Origin: Lentzea jiangxiensis
GTDB lineage: Bacteria; Actinomycetota; Actinomycetes; Mycobacteriales; Pseudonocardiaceae
NCBI RefSeq assembly: GCF_900104175.1
Contig: NZ_FNIX01000003.1
Coordinates: 558,001 to 622,000, forward strand
DNA length: 64,000 nucleotides
Direction: 5' to 3'
Shown: positions 28,201 to 33,385 of the stretch, piece after piece
Numbering within the stretch: position 1 is the stretch's first letter
How the letters are laid out: each line of letters begins with the position of its first letter
Program-made: the position numbers and the translations under genes
The notes under the pieces: model-generated
The model's database searches: none
Told to the model about the DNA's origin: nothing
Seen by the model: the letters and a program-made list of their open reading frames with translations, nothing else

Positions 28201-31120
28201 CACCGCCGTGGCGGACGTCGCGCGGACCCGCGCGGACATCCAGGACCTGACGCCGCGGATCTCGTCGCTCAGCCAGGACGCGCTCGCGACCAAGGACGCC
28301 CTGGACGACGCCCAGATCGGCGGAGCGCCGAAGGCCGAGCTGGACCGGCTCGGGCAGGAGGCCGACGCCGCGCACACCGCGTTGACCAACGCCCAGCAGC
28401 AGCTCACCGACGCCCACACGCAGCTCGACGTGCAACGCAAGACCGCCGTCGACGCCCGCGCGGAGCTCCAGGCGCAGCAGAAGGCCGTCGCCGACGCCGA
28501 AACCGCCCGCACCGACGCCGAGGAAGCCCACAAGGCACTCACGGCCGAGCGCGCCGAGGCCGAGAACAAGATCAAGGACGCGGAGACCAAGCTCGACGAC
28601 GCCCGCAGGGCCGCGGACGCCGAGCAGAAGAAGTGGTGGGACGCGAAGGCGGAGGCCGACCGCCAGGTCGACCTCTACAACGCGACCCCGCCGCCCACGA
28701 CCCCGCCGCCCGCGCCGCCCGCGCCATCCGGCGACGCGACCACCAACACACCTGCTCGCGACGCGGCCACCAACACCCCACCCGCCAACGCGACTCCGAG
28801 CACGCCTGCCCACGACGCGGTCACGAACACGCCACCCGGCAACGCCACCACCAACACACCCGCCCGCGACACGACCACCAACACCCCACCCGCCGACGCG
28901 AACACGCCACCCGCCGACACGACTCCGAGCACACCTGCCCGCGACGCGGCCGCTAACACGCCACCCGCTGACACGAACACGAACACGCCACCCGCCGACG
29001 CGGCCACCAACACCCCACCCGGCAACGCCACCACCAACACACCCGCCCGCGACGCGGCCACCAACACACCCGCCCGCGACGCGGCCACCAACACACCCGC
29101 CCGCGACGCGGCCACCAACACACCCGCCCGCGACGCGGCCACCAACACCCCACCCGCCGACACGGCCACCAACACCCCACCCGCCGACACGAACACGAAC
29201 ACGCCACCCGCCGACGCGGCCACCAACACACCTGCCCACGACGCGGCCACTAACACGCCACCCGCCGACACGACCACCGGCCCCGCGAACGTCCAGCCCG
29301 CGGCGCCCGCTGAACCGGAACCTCAGCACGCGGCGCCGAGCCCCACCGTGCACCCGACGACCGACTCCGCCGAGGTCGAGCCGCTGGCCGTGGCCGACAA
29401 CGAGTTCGAGAAGGCGACCGCGGGTCCTAGGACGAGCGAGGCGCTACCGGACACGTCGGCTCCTGACACCACCACCGCGAGCCGGCACGACGGCGCGACC
29501 GAACAGCAGCGGGAGATCGCCGAGGCCGGTCCGGCGACACGGCCGGAGCAGAAGGCCGAGGTCGACGCCCCGGCGGTCAGCAGCGCGCTCGCCGCTCCAC
29601 CGGCGGACCAGGACGCAACCGAGGCCAGCCGTGCCGGTGGCGCGGGTGAGCGGACGGCCTCGGGTCAGCCGGTCGCCGCGCCACAGCTGCCGGGACCGGA
29701 CCTCGGCAAGCCGTTCGTCGAGGACCTCTTCGACGAGATCGACGCCAAGACGTCCGCCGCGCCACGTCCGGCAAGACTGCGCGACTCCGTGCAATGGCGG
29801 GTTCCGGAGGACGCCGCGTCACTCACCCCGGACCGGCTCGAGCAGGAGTTCGGCATCCCGAGGCTCAACCAGGAGCGGTTCCAGAACTTCGTCGACCGCT
29901 TCAACATCGTGCTGGACGTCCGTCCCACGAACCCGGACTCCGTTCGCTGGCTCCACGACGGCGCGATGCCGAAGCCCAAGGACATCAAGGCGAAGACCAT
30001 CAACCAGGCCGACGTGCTGCTCGGTGCCGACGCGGAGCACGTCGGGCTCGTCGGCTTCTTCCAGCCGGACCCCAACCCGGACCTCTCCGGCGTCGACCCG
30101 GCGATGCGGGACAAGGTCGCCAAGCGCTTCAACGAACGCGCCGCCGAGTTCGCCGAACTGATCGGCACGATGGAGAAGTACGAGCGGGAGGGCAAGTTCA
30201 AGGTCATCGACGGCGTCGTCCACGGGGCGAACTCGCGAGGCGACCTCGTCTGGGTGACCGGTGACGCCGACATGTACGGCATGTACGACACGGAAGGCAA
30301 CCGGCTCAGCGAGGACGACTACGAGGGCATGGTCTTCCTGCTGGTCAACCGCAACGTGGGGGTCCAGCACGGAGCACACCTGTACTGGGACCCGGCCACC
30401 GAGTTCGACCGGAAGATCTTCGACACGATCGTCAACAGGCATGCGACCGAGGAACCGCTGGTCCGGTTCGCCCCGGGCCGGCGGGCGTCCCTCGTGCTCG
30501 CCGACCCGGTGCCACCGCGCGCCGACGCCAACAGCCAGGTCGCACCGACCGGTGCTGGGGGATCCGAACGGCACGAGGTGGCGGAGGCCGCCCCGCCGAG
30601 CCGGCTCAGCCAGTACGAGGAACACGTCAGCAGCACGCGGCGGCACCTGCGGCACCTGGCGTTCGACGTGCTCAACCGGCCCGCTCCCCCGCCCGTCACC
30701 CCGGACGGCCTGTACGCGGCGGTCGGCGAAGTGGTGCGGCAGGACCCGGCGGCCCTGCGCGCACAGGTGCTGAACCACGCCGCCACCACCGCGGCGGTGA
30801 GCCAGGCGACGGCGGACTTCACCGCGGCCAGGCCGGTCCACACAGGACATTTGACCGGTGCGCTCGTCGAGAACGCCAACTGGAGGATGCACGCCGACGC
30901 GAACGAGAACGCCGGTGCGGCAAACGCGCGCGACCTGCTCGGCCACCTGATCGCGACCCGGCTGGGCACGACGTTGGTGGTCCACCAGGGCACGGGCGCC
31001 GCACCGCTGGTGCTGGCACCGATGGGCGACCACGCCGGAGTTCCCGTCGAGGTCGACGTGGTGGTGGCCGACGGTCGCGTGACCTACCGGCCTCACCAGC
31101 CACTTCAGCGGGGCGTGTGA
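13205..31120 (+). CDS. Giant multidomain ESX-associated protein (5,971 aa), putative polymorphic toxin
   Basis: Order by residue: 1-130, helical EspC-like ESX substrate region (LGPIGLFAVPALNASNDNAI); 140-1150, Pro/Gly/Thr-rich repeats; about 1180-1820, a globular region whose end (GYSNNRTNS..AGQQRADAA, then NPRTDRRNVRAEM) resembles an OmpA-like domain; about 1950-2200, a zinc-protease core with H2129-E2130-H2133 in HETLHYLGIPDE; 2500-2900, helical; 2888-3066 and 3168-3342, a duplicated helical module; 3396-4919, six beta-rich modules; 4920-5159, coiled coil; 5160-5359, TNTPARDA repeats; about 5540-5770, a class II nucleotidyl-cyclase-like domain; 5800-5971, unassigned C-terminus. No signal peptide, so ESX export is inferred from its N-terminus and neighbours. 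ATG start preceded by GGAGAAG. Reading as a toxin follows the polymorphic-toxin layout (conserved N-terminus, repeats, enzymatic tip) and is an inference. Confidence 0.8.
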   Translation: MAKGNVNPNPSSNPGANPPPSTPPVSTGTGGGPTGNSGYSMSDSSMQGLQNKAGDLGSRLSSISSGLRGLNFSGNALGPIGLFAVPALNASNDNAIAQADKGAKAFTDVQSGLKATHQTSTTTDTSQGSNFRSIDPSTNAKPPPGATAPPPGLNTSGGKVTGPESIKGGGNFTPGLNAQGGAKHTGPQAVKGGGNFTPGLNAQGGPKATGPDAIKGGGANPGSNLNPQGGGGKVSPTQGPKGGGAGFTPSLGPAPGGGKVGDVQGPKGGGASPGSTLNPQGGGGKVSPTQGPKGGAGFTPSLGPAPAGGGKVTPTQGPKGGAGFTPSLGPAPAGGGKVSPTQGPKGGGAGFTPSLGPAPAGGGKVNPTQGPKGGGASFTPSLGKAPGGPAAGAPPVVGGTPGAPGTPGSKGGGTPGGGGKAGGVPTVPGSGATPGSTPGSTPGQVAGTKPSSTPPGPQGAVPPRGATPPAMSPGMAPPMAPGATPGATGGERGGSKFGTGPGKGVFDAPKPGTPDSTITKAPPSSTSTPPPAPKPTIPTTPGTPGTPGSPTTPGGTPSGTSAGSGAPKPGAVPGAVPGGVPGGTTPTTPGSQSAVATPPQSAGPRGGAAPAVTPPPAASPGMAPPMAPGATPGATGGERGGNKFGPGGAKGVFDAPKAPTPDNTITKAPGTSPSTPPPAPKPTPLTPQPNTNVPPAASAPAAPPQSRPGTPPPVSTPPVSSPNTAPPAQAPAATAPPQSRPGTPVSTPPVTTPSPAPNTNVPPSRTDTPAPAQTPRSDTPPAQTRPAPPTTVPPANAPSPSPATNVPPVTTPNTNTPPPRTDTPPPAQTPRSDTPPAQTRPAPPTTVPPANAPSPSPATNVPPVTTPNTNTPPPRTDTPPPAQTPRSDTPPAQTRPAPPTTVPPANVPAANAPSPAPNVTTPPATTPPVNTPPVNTPPNPAANTPSPRPETSVPSAQPKPEPQANPRPEATASPAQAKPTPDTPSQTRPAPPVAPPPANVPPANVPPAGTPPVNTPSPAPAANIPPVNTPSTNVPPVNTPAPRPDTTPSAQPPAQTRPAPPPPTGVTPTPSPLNDSGRNETGRDRTEVRNDSAGSPGAQTRPAPVNFSRPMAQIPETGPVGQQTAVPINFSRPMPRNPEMGSTGRQTSAPINFSRPMARNPQTGPVEQETSSSIDYDDIVIGYDPEAEIAVAGPDHEAMVEHLANRESAYDLIDSIIDGYVGPVTTTDYQVASDGVEPQFVWQSTQVMLEPRPGQFPSVVPVVETGVAAKPPMMFSSDNSIGLPLGRGGTQFREFYATPEVIADAQARLKEVGSKLELKVAPGNTVRYEDSTLLMVKPHFASRPPGVCSEFSQGIIGGTHSQAIMRPPGGAPVVGKVGNGGPLKFNGMHEMAFALAHAAKQPSSVPNTLTPQQVADVMVTPSTDPPLVGAQYGAALVPGTEQRAKLDAAAEQLGLNQFAWAKPGEAYMIQSIAAPDPGGANFGLNYTRTGTGQQLPQVWGYHLGSVVVNSAADDMQITVETVRQGGYRKDVLDQAIGENLRKHQHNLAGIEAELRKQPPGTVDAELMLVEALTKIRDSRAALASPSVQGGDRQMAETTLGQAAFQARLAINKIAGPQLPQPGEMWFLNDYGKQPGQSFFDKWGHVDDPNAQMQLANPLVAVSTSHQNAVSYKVPMSDAKNLDAEQIAAGVQQLPGNANGMLTGLAKTTVEAALWRHRNGMPLPEIQLHGYSNNRTNSAQAGQQRADAAAAWTRSEVARLLDELQRDVPPERRLDAGQIPVNPISHGREVPPGSKNPRTDRRNVRAEMVIPDTTSADRQPAARDTSAADTTATNTAADVREKPLPPLPAEATAAESSRHGAETSALRPAPPTTGAPTQDLDGGVPPVPSTPSADTNTAANTGKKPVPSPPPLPAESSAAQSSRSGAETSTPNAAPEAPKKVRGGGAPPAMTPPTPESHRGKDVLSDESWRHDPARTAEWSNPDNPADRSTWADRRNDTDVRTVDLDVRDIRTDSTPSKIESYKGLINYDLRRIETSPGKFVQEYTVKVHLEPTGKVTADQLAQIRDNATTGVDNLLNQGFRLPSGDQFHVNLEFTDNKADAHTTVKVDPNDPKVNQDHWNPDTSPEVLAHETLHYLGIPDEYKDTTRVLQQHDTNSGVHDNDGGLMGSAVHLGDPGIRPRHLWLIERTANSQVMVPDTRLEPAGPATVPPPAGWTPKPPSNEGPVSAPGTDGTVDIEPDSDSSLDADLETRPATMPGRFYDSDSDVAVDGDVDVDVVVRPNQTHLPNLDRVGLVESVLRSAAFQNAPVPNASPLVGSGDVRSTVDTVLSDVRQNPQNHNHPGLTPPALANWVANQVSPDTLAKFHPDLEPNTPGLTPDAKTQQWRANLADDLANGSSKRWDVVNAGPKAAGTNPGNVEVINHLTQQLNANGALPSPADLVAKALQTPSWADSHVGSHLPDSIAQALDVQLVVDNNGVQTVHGPDGATQVQINSQNGTFGALGAPSAQEVRAGMEAWLAGKSSAEVTQTIADLYKGRQDEGLYQAAQKVQLVKRATAHPGGPQAFVNALRERASTLENRIAEVRSQAPRRRSSLWRNPQHDAKRAQVDAQVKTLTDLLDSTNNQIETLAAQGPALGTTHLIDNFVAGPNADKLEHVPADVLPRLDAQLTAQITAAENAGFDASDLKMLQERVRNEADVRTVTNHAATRGLDGLTSQLDDAREALQNYRAGKSSNTGIQGFLNQMLGQEVDTSVDFDQKIAQAETLVQQAERNLSFVSDPDYSNRFEKSAEKYAKLQAAMQRLDQLNAEIDARGERLRDLDARTREFNARQLARALEEQRSQQDAESVHSAPGSGAESDVDARSDADAQSNSDAQPDNRVLTPRHEHAAFRASLYGKSQAELAELAEQHSTHPDRSFEIEQMSRYQEIAHKEGGLQQHLRDLQSEIRQTREEVRDLKRTTDALPDVFKSELMRTDQAQRQAEQQRLTDHARQLDQELMRLQYDRTDALTTYALNLPADTTAPEWQTVTPVDAEIIENRVTDLIRDARIGGLPTPELDRLYDQIREIRMMETPVPSRPDTPVPPRPDTPTVEPADSASVRSDDSASAGSDTGARDRDTTPPVEARQEQAAPAAEPRPFMQDPSARSAGPDMDLVVPGGFGPVHEGTPQRSFEASLYGLDTAALRDLQQTYGRDAARSAAIEHMIEVSRQAGPPAVHDQRTRIAEQRLDEMKTARDRWNASDIVPDRLKTQTMLDEQANRREAADRQVEYYQQRVDQLTNNRDAALTTHALQLPADVNAPAWRQFGDADLAAVRGHVDQQIRDAQAGGHNTAHLEAFLDFTNELQETRQNEDADTRPAPEPETRPAPPRPTPNPVIPMTTMAPQPVGQLPDTNLPSFFQDNKALGSIVPTDVRGADAVVREINGLRPDDATRIKNAIENDFETFLGDGRNFQVKIGNAWFEANVRAEMHADGSSTTDAANTKVDKNYQAAAASTTTNSISTSNDVGGAVTAGVAMGPYGSLGGKGALATPAVSQATSTSITEQRAIKGSDSGSKKITVPVSYEITLYDASGNPSLFSTLSTGPDVTLQVPTDLSTIVDSGKSSAAVTPPDAAWGLKAENAVPEAVVVKDSGKLFNDVAENLHPSITKIGSPGREALQNFLSPTSIRNNLPAMLGGFVTSPDLISPHASKGAAVQMKATLKDAKLVGTHADAALDLKDTFSWGSSVSASSKTGFDVTAGFGGNIGVPGKVGGTVGATGGYSARTAEGVNAGTSSSRKSGIGVKAETGLYEVTAEVEVQGPAGKPVTMEITTHMRMGLGEAGAVGLPTPVGTRNSTTDPATADTRFLPPYVADTLAAGNAKVGEFAPATQVQNQVETKLRELPGFEKFLPKWTNPDANPRSSKGQGFGDVAAQLANQRKLDANLSPAALKANMDSLLGPGVQVQLKNSGKTTNTYVNVTVKAKLTNPKHLGKAEGRPVSDSSTSGPKLDANTSTTKGWTGGITGRANIPVKTGVASLTPMPQAGVSYSHSWTDKTSAGPAVSATSSNPGSPDAQVFQGDVEFEVEITTFTRPRTWVRTIVPGAPGRHAPDVKTVAKTGAGLNKIDGKVNLWVSDSSTLKDDPGDGFKPGDPSATPIANSPTVKDLLNPGQARPKSPEFLHVEAVANTTELRDQAIDALNRAAKGDSALTTPGTASRAQIDKMFAPENIKANLQRLIETGVQEQGLKYDRRVADRSGALGMSVKLGGAKLVSISDATGTDNSVSGGYKAGGSSTTSRSVDLVGGINVPVRPNVTPPPAGQPSNPSGSGGVAVTGKWTPWSDNKTTANEIGGNVDRGRTTPDDAWTVLVQVDAEFTIVGESRTENFVHGGTPNAEGVKVNLPKSVFVRVSEDVAREMGVLPKVAPNVPKPDFPKMAPPSTVAPGEPGALGLSNVEKVPDLSSAVNELTTKLSTNTKKFGSDALIPDSVLKDSMSNLQRIVDLNSPSSVKAMIDSALDGGVPLLVHQPGTFGKDSYQVTLRAKAGEPKFDQVVNDGVDMSHNDGGSRKDSDGKGRGTGWGLGLRAPGLASPGSANPNVSGTAGVSVIANVGSAQSSSVTTSTSMAFGHNRTASGPAARYNVPVEFELVVEKGDKEVAKVRSAEQDMVVRTHADNQKVSEPTTGRGTPQPYMSAASRRGSEFGTPEATYAFQQDSRATQLPATASVENLRGAGDLRDAAVKAMTGAGAGKGLTGKGTGALNSLLSTLSPENLQPHLPAMLSGPLDVPGLKEAALTFGQDADVKVYAKLVNPQLGSLSDGVKIETPLTTKTVDVSSEAKVADTSDVAVGVAQGSAAVKQGDPKDTVNFGTGGVELKHANEDSSAVSGGPAQAEGGGVKPKDPSRTGLVQFDVEYRVVATIGGKTGVVDLTVPGSAGVRMPATEVESMLNQTFSDSLKDAQTEVKKTADDWREAEKKVDEARHEAQEVINSAAAVLARTDQPLGDAATKLNTAIENHVNAEAELRTRQTEFDTAVADVARTRADIQDLTPRISSLSQDALATKDALDDAQIGGAPKAELDRLGQEADAAHTALTNAQQQLTDAHTQLDVQRKTAVDARAELQAQQKAVADAETARTDAEEAHKALTAERAEAENKIKDAETKLDDARRAADAEQKKWWDAKAEADRQVDLYNATPPPTTPPPAPPAPSGDATTNTPARDAATNTPPANATPSTPAHDAVTNTPPGNATTNTPARDTTTNTPPADANTPPADTTPSTPARDAAANTPPADTNTNTPPADAATNTPPGNATTNTPARDAATNTPARDAATNTPARDAATNTPARDAATNTPPADTATNTPPADTNTNTPPADAATNTPAHDAATNTPPADTTTGPANVQPAAPAEPEPQHAAPSPTVHPTTDSAEVEPLAVADNEFEKATAGPRTSEALPDTSAPDTTTASRHDGATEQQREIAEAGPATRPEQKAEVDAPAVSSALAAPPADQDATEASRAGGAGERTASGQPVAAPQLPGPDLGKPFVEDLFDEIDAKTSAAPRPARLRDSVQWRVPEDAASLTPDRLEQEFGIPRLNQERFQNFVDRFNIVLDVRPTNPDSVRWLHDGAMPKPKDIKAKTINQADVLLGADAEHVGLVGFFQPDPNPDLSGVDPAMRDKVAKRFNERAAEFAELIGTMEKYEREGKFKVIDGVVHGANSRGDLVWVTGDADMYGMYDTEGNRLSEDDYEGMVFLLVNRNVGVQHGAHLYWDPATEFDRKIFDTIVNRHATEEPLVRFAPGRRASLVLADPVPPRADANSQVAPTGAGGSERHEVAEAAPPSRLSQYEEHVSSTRRHLRHLAFDVLNRPAPPPVTPDGLYAAVGEVVRQDPAALRAQVLNHAATTAAVSQATADFTAARPVHTGHLTGALVENANWRMHADANENAGAANARDLLGHLIATRLGTTLVVHQGTGAAPLVLAPMGDHAGVPVEVDVVVADGRVTYRPHQPLQRGV
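13880..14350 (+). repeat. Five 27-31-residue Gly/Pro repeats in the giant gene
   Basis: The unit reads GGGKVSPTQGPKGGGAGFTP followed by SLGPAPA. Copies vary at one position (S, T or N before PTQ) and in the number of glycines. Similar but less regular Gly/Pro units lie on both sides (13680-14540). Probably an extended, flexible stalk. Confidence 0.75.
15496..15930 (+). repeat. 165-nt tandem repeats in the giant gene (two full, one partial)
   Basis: Units begin at 15496, 15661 and 15826, each exactly 165 nt apart and nearly identical at the DNA level. Each codes for a 55-residue Pro/Thr unit starting RTDTPPPAQTPRSDTPPAQ. The near identity points to recent unequal crossing-over; the length keeps the frame. 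Confidence 0.85.
21866..23230 (+). repeat. Internal duplication of a ~175-residue helical module
   Basis: Copy A (21866-22400) and copy B (22706-23230) share a layout: LYGKSQAELAEL versus LYGLDTAALRDL, a central coiled coil, then DALTTYALNLPADTTAPEW versus DAALTTHALQLPADVNAPAW, and a closing helix IRDARIGGLPTPEL versus IRDAQAGGHNTAHL. A Pro-rich linker separates them. The copies have diverged strongly in the coil. Function unknown. Confidence 0.75.
23391..27960 (+). repeat. Six degenerate ~230-290-residue beta-rich modules
   Basis: Module starts are near 23391, 24086, 24810, 25690, 26510 and 27310. Each opens with a helix of the type SPENLQPHLPAMLSG, SPTSIRNNLPAMLGG or APENIKANLQRLIETG. Next comes a strand of the type VNVTVKAKLTNPKHLG or VKVYAKLVNPQLGSL, then a Gly/Ser/Thr-rich segment, and a closing strand such as VEFEVEITTF or VQFDVEYRVVA. 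I know no named domain for this unit; a structure prediction would settle whether the six form one fold. Confidence 0.65.
29042..29149 (+). repeat. Four 27-nt tandem repeats within a longer TNTPARDA tract
   Basis: Exact 27-nt copies start at 29042, 29069, 29096 and 29123, coding for the nine-residue unit PARDAATNT. Imperfect copies (TNTPPADT, TNTPPGNA) fill 28735-29280. The tract lies between the coiled coil and the cyclase-like domain and probably acts as a flexible spacer. It is coding DNA, not CRISPR. Confidence 0.85.
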
Positions 31121-31130
31121 ATGCATTAGC

Positions 31131-31988
31131 GTGACCTGCGTGGACGAGTTCGCGGAGGCGCTCCGGACGGCGATCACCAATCGCGGTCTCGGTCTGGAGC
31201 GCCTGCGCGAGCACCTCGCGCAGAACGGCGTCTCCGTCTCGATGGCGACGCTGAGCTGCTGGCAGACCGGCCGCAGCCGGCCAGAGCGGCAGAAGTCGCT
31301 GCAGGCCGTCGTCCACCTCGAGCACATCCTGCGGGTGCCTCCCGGCCACCTGTCGGAGCTGCTCGATCCCCCGCGCCCGCGTGGCCGCTGGCTGCGCGGG
31401 GCACCGGCGCCGGTGTCCGCGTTCTGGCCGGTCCCCGCGCCCGTCGAGCACGCCCTGCACGACCTGGACACGCAGTGGGACGACCAGCTCCTGCGCGTGA
31501 GCCAGCAGGACTTCGTGACGATCGGGGCGGACCGCACCGAACGGGTGTTCCGTTCCCGGCAGGTGCTGTCGGCGTCGATGAACGGGCCCGACCGGTGGGT
31601 CGTGATCCTGCACGCCGACGACCGCGACCACCCGTCGCCGCTGGTCAAGGCTCTGAAGAACTGCACGGTCGGACGGGTCGTCCAGGAGCCCGCCGAGGGG
31701 TTGCTGGTCGCGGAGCTGCTGTTCGAACGCCCACTGCGCAAGGGTGAGAGCGTCGTGATCGAGCACGAGCTCGTGCACCGGGCGCCCTGTCCTCCCGCGA
31801 CGAACTACGAGCGCAAGTTCCGCTTGCCGACGCGGGAGTACGTGCTCGAGGTGACGTTCGAGGGTGCCCCTCCCGCCTCCGTCGTCCAGCTCGCGGACGG
31901 GTCCGAGGTGGCTCCCGGGCGCACGCTGCTGGACGTGGCCTTGAACGTGCCGCCCGGTGTGCGCGGGTTCAGCTGGTCGTGGTCCTAG
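31131..31988 (+). CDS. HTH-domain protein closing the ESX island
   Basis: 285 residues from GTG 31131, 10 nt after the giant gene's stop, so it is probably co-transcribed. A second GTG at 31140 is possible. Residues 1-75 look like an XRE-type HTH: FAEALRTAITNRGLGLERL, then VSMATLSCWQTGRSRPERQ and an IL-rVPPGHLSELL helix. The C-terminal ~170 residues are beta-rich (RWVVILHADD, VVIEHELVHRAP, REYVLEVTFEG) and unassigned. It may sense and regulate the island. It could be an immunity factor, but the HTH argues against that. Its 3' end overlaps the convergent MFS gene by 20 nt. Confidence 0.7.
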   Translation: MTCVDEFAEALRTAITNRGLGLERLREHLAQNGVSVSMATLSCWQTGRSRPERQKSLQAVVHLEHILRVPPGHLSELLDPPRPRGRWLRGAPAPVSAFWPVPAPVEHALHDLDTQWDDQLLRVSQQDFVTIGADRTERVFRSRQVLSASMNGPDRWVVILHADDRDHPSPLVKALKNCTVGRVVQEPAEGLLVAELLFERPLRKGESVVIEHELVHRAPCPPATNYERKFRLPTREYVLEVTFEGAPPASVVQLADGSEVAPGRTLLDVALNVPPGVRGFSWSWS

Positions 31989-33198
31989 CGCGGAACCCTC
32001 GCGCCGACGGGATCAGCGCGGCGGCCGCGGGAGCGGCGAAGCAGAGCACCGCGCAAACCCCGAGCACCGCGCTCACGCCGAACTCCTCGATCGCCGGCGC
32101 GATGAACGCGAGACCGGCAGGCGCCAGCCCGTACGACAGCAGGAAGTCGAGCGACGAGACGCGGGCCAGCCTGGTGGGCTCGACCTCGCGCTGGATCGCG
32201 GTGAACCAGGGGACGTTGAACAGCTCGATGCCGACGCCCGCCACGACGTAGACGCCGACCAGCGCGAACGGGTGCACTGGCAGCAGCAGGCCCAGCGGGA
32301 TGAGGCCGTAGCAGGCGAGCCCGGCCAGCGCGACCCAGCCCGCCGCCCGCGGCCGCCAGCGCGCGATCAGCACCGCGCCCACGAGCGCGCCCACGGTGTA
32401 CGCGGTCGTGGCGGCGGCCAGCACCGCCTCGGTGCCGTAGCGGTCCCTGCTGACCAGCGGCAGGACGACCGCCGTCGCGGAGTAGCCGGCGGCGATCATC
32501 ACCGTCAGCGCGGCCAGGCCGCCGAGCATCCACGGGTGGCGGCGTGCCTCCCGGAGACCGTCGGCGAAGTCGGTGACGAAGCCTTTCCCGAAGCTCCGGT
32601 GCTGCGCACGGACCTTGGTCTCCGCCGTCCCCTTCGGGGGCACGAGTGCGGCGCACAGCCACAGGACCGCGGTCACGGCGAGCAGGGCGCGGGCGTCGAC
32701 GAGCAGGGCGGCGAGAGCGGTGAGACCGGGGGCGACCAGCGTGGTGACCCTGATGGCGAAGGTGGTGGCGGCGTTGGCCTGCTGACGTCCGGACTCCGGC
32801 ACCACCTCGGCGACGAGCGCCTGGAACGCCGGGCGGCAGGCGCCCTGACCCGCGCCGACGACGGTCGCCGCCGTGGCCATCAGCAGCAGGGAGCTGCCCA
32901 TTCCCAGGGCGATCACGGGGGTGGTGAGCCCGGCCGTGAGGCACGACCAGAAGACGACGCCGCGCCGGGAGTGCCGGTCGGCGAGGACACCGGCGACGGG
33001 CACCGCGGCGAGGAAGCCCACCGTTCTGGTGGCGAGCACGACGCCGAGCTCCACGGCCGTGATCGAGCGTTCGAGCACCGCGAGGCCCAGGACGAACGGC
33101 AGGGCCCACATCGCGAGGCCCGACGCGGTCGTGCCGGTCCACAGGCGCAGGAACGCCGTGTTCCGGAAGACGGACGGTGCCGCGGCTTTCTCGGTCAC
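31969..33198 (-). CDS. MFS transporter (drug-efflux type)
   Basis: 409 residues from GTG 33198, preceded by GGAGAA. About 12 hydrophobic segments are seen, with the MFS signature VAGVLADRHSRRGVVFWS after the second helix and a central loop near 190-215 (KGTAETKVRAQHRSFGKGF). It resembles proton-driven efflux proteins of actinomycetes. The 3' end overlaps that of the HTH gene on the other strand. No adjacent biosynthetic partner points to a substrate. Confidence 0.83.
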   Translation of the reverse strand: MTEKAAAPSVFRNTAFLRLWTGTTASGLAMWALPFVLGLAVLERSITAVELGVVLATRTVGFLAAVPVAGVLADRHSRRGVVFWSCLTAGLTTPVIALGMGSSLLLMATAATVVGAGQGACRPAFQALVAEVVPESGRQQANAATTFAIRVTTLVAPGLTALAALLVDARALLAVTAVLWLCAALVPPKGTAETKVRAQHRSFGKGFVTDFADGLREARRHPWMLGGLAALTVMIAAGYSATAVVLPLVSRDRYGTEAVLAAATTAYTVGALVGAVLIARWRPRAAGWVALAGLACYGLIPLGLLLPVHPFALVGVYVVAGVGIELFNVPWFTAIQREVEPTRLARVSSLDFLLSYGLAPAGLAFIAPAIEEFGVSAVLGVCAVLCFAAPAAAALIPSARGFRARTTTS

Positions 33199-33385
33199 GT
33201 GGTGTTCTCCGCGATCGGGGTTCGGGACCGTTCCAAGGTCTCACCCCGACCGCGGTCCTGACCACAGGGAGATCGAATGCCGGTCGGTATTCCTCAGTCG
33301 TGCGGAATCGCCGAACGTGCGGGACGGCTGTTCCCCCGCGCCTTGAGGGAACAGCCACTCCGCACCGGTCGTCCGATGTGGACTG

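Noticed and set aside
29042-29149. Regular 27-nt direct repeats as a CRISPR array
   Set aside because: There are no spacers; the copies are contiguous, in frame and part of a Pro/Thr-rich coding tract. No cas genes are present.
20135-29353. Two more leftward frames longer than 1,100 codons opposite the giant gene
   Set aside because: Same shadow effect; they follow the repeats of the sense gene and show no recognisable protein.
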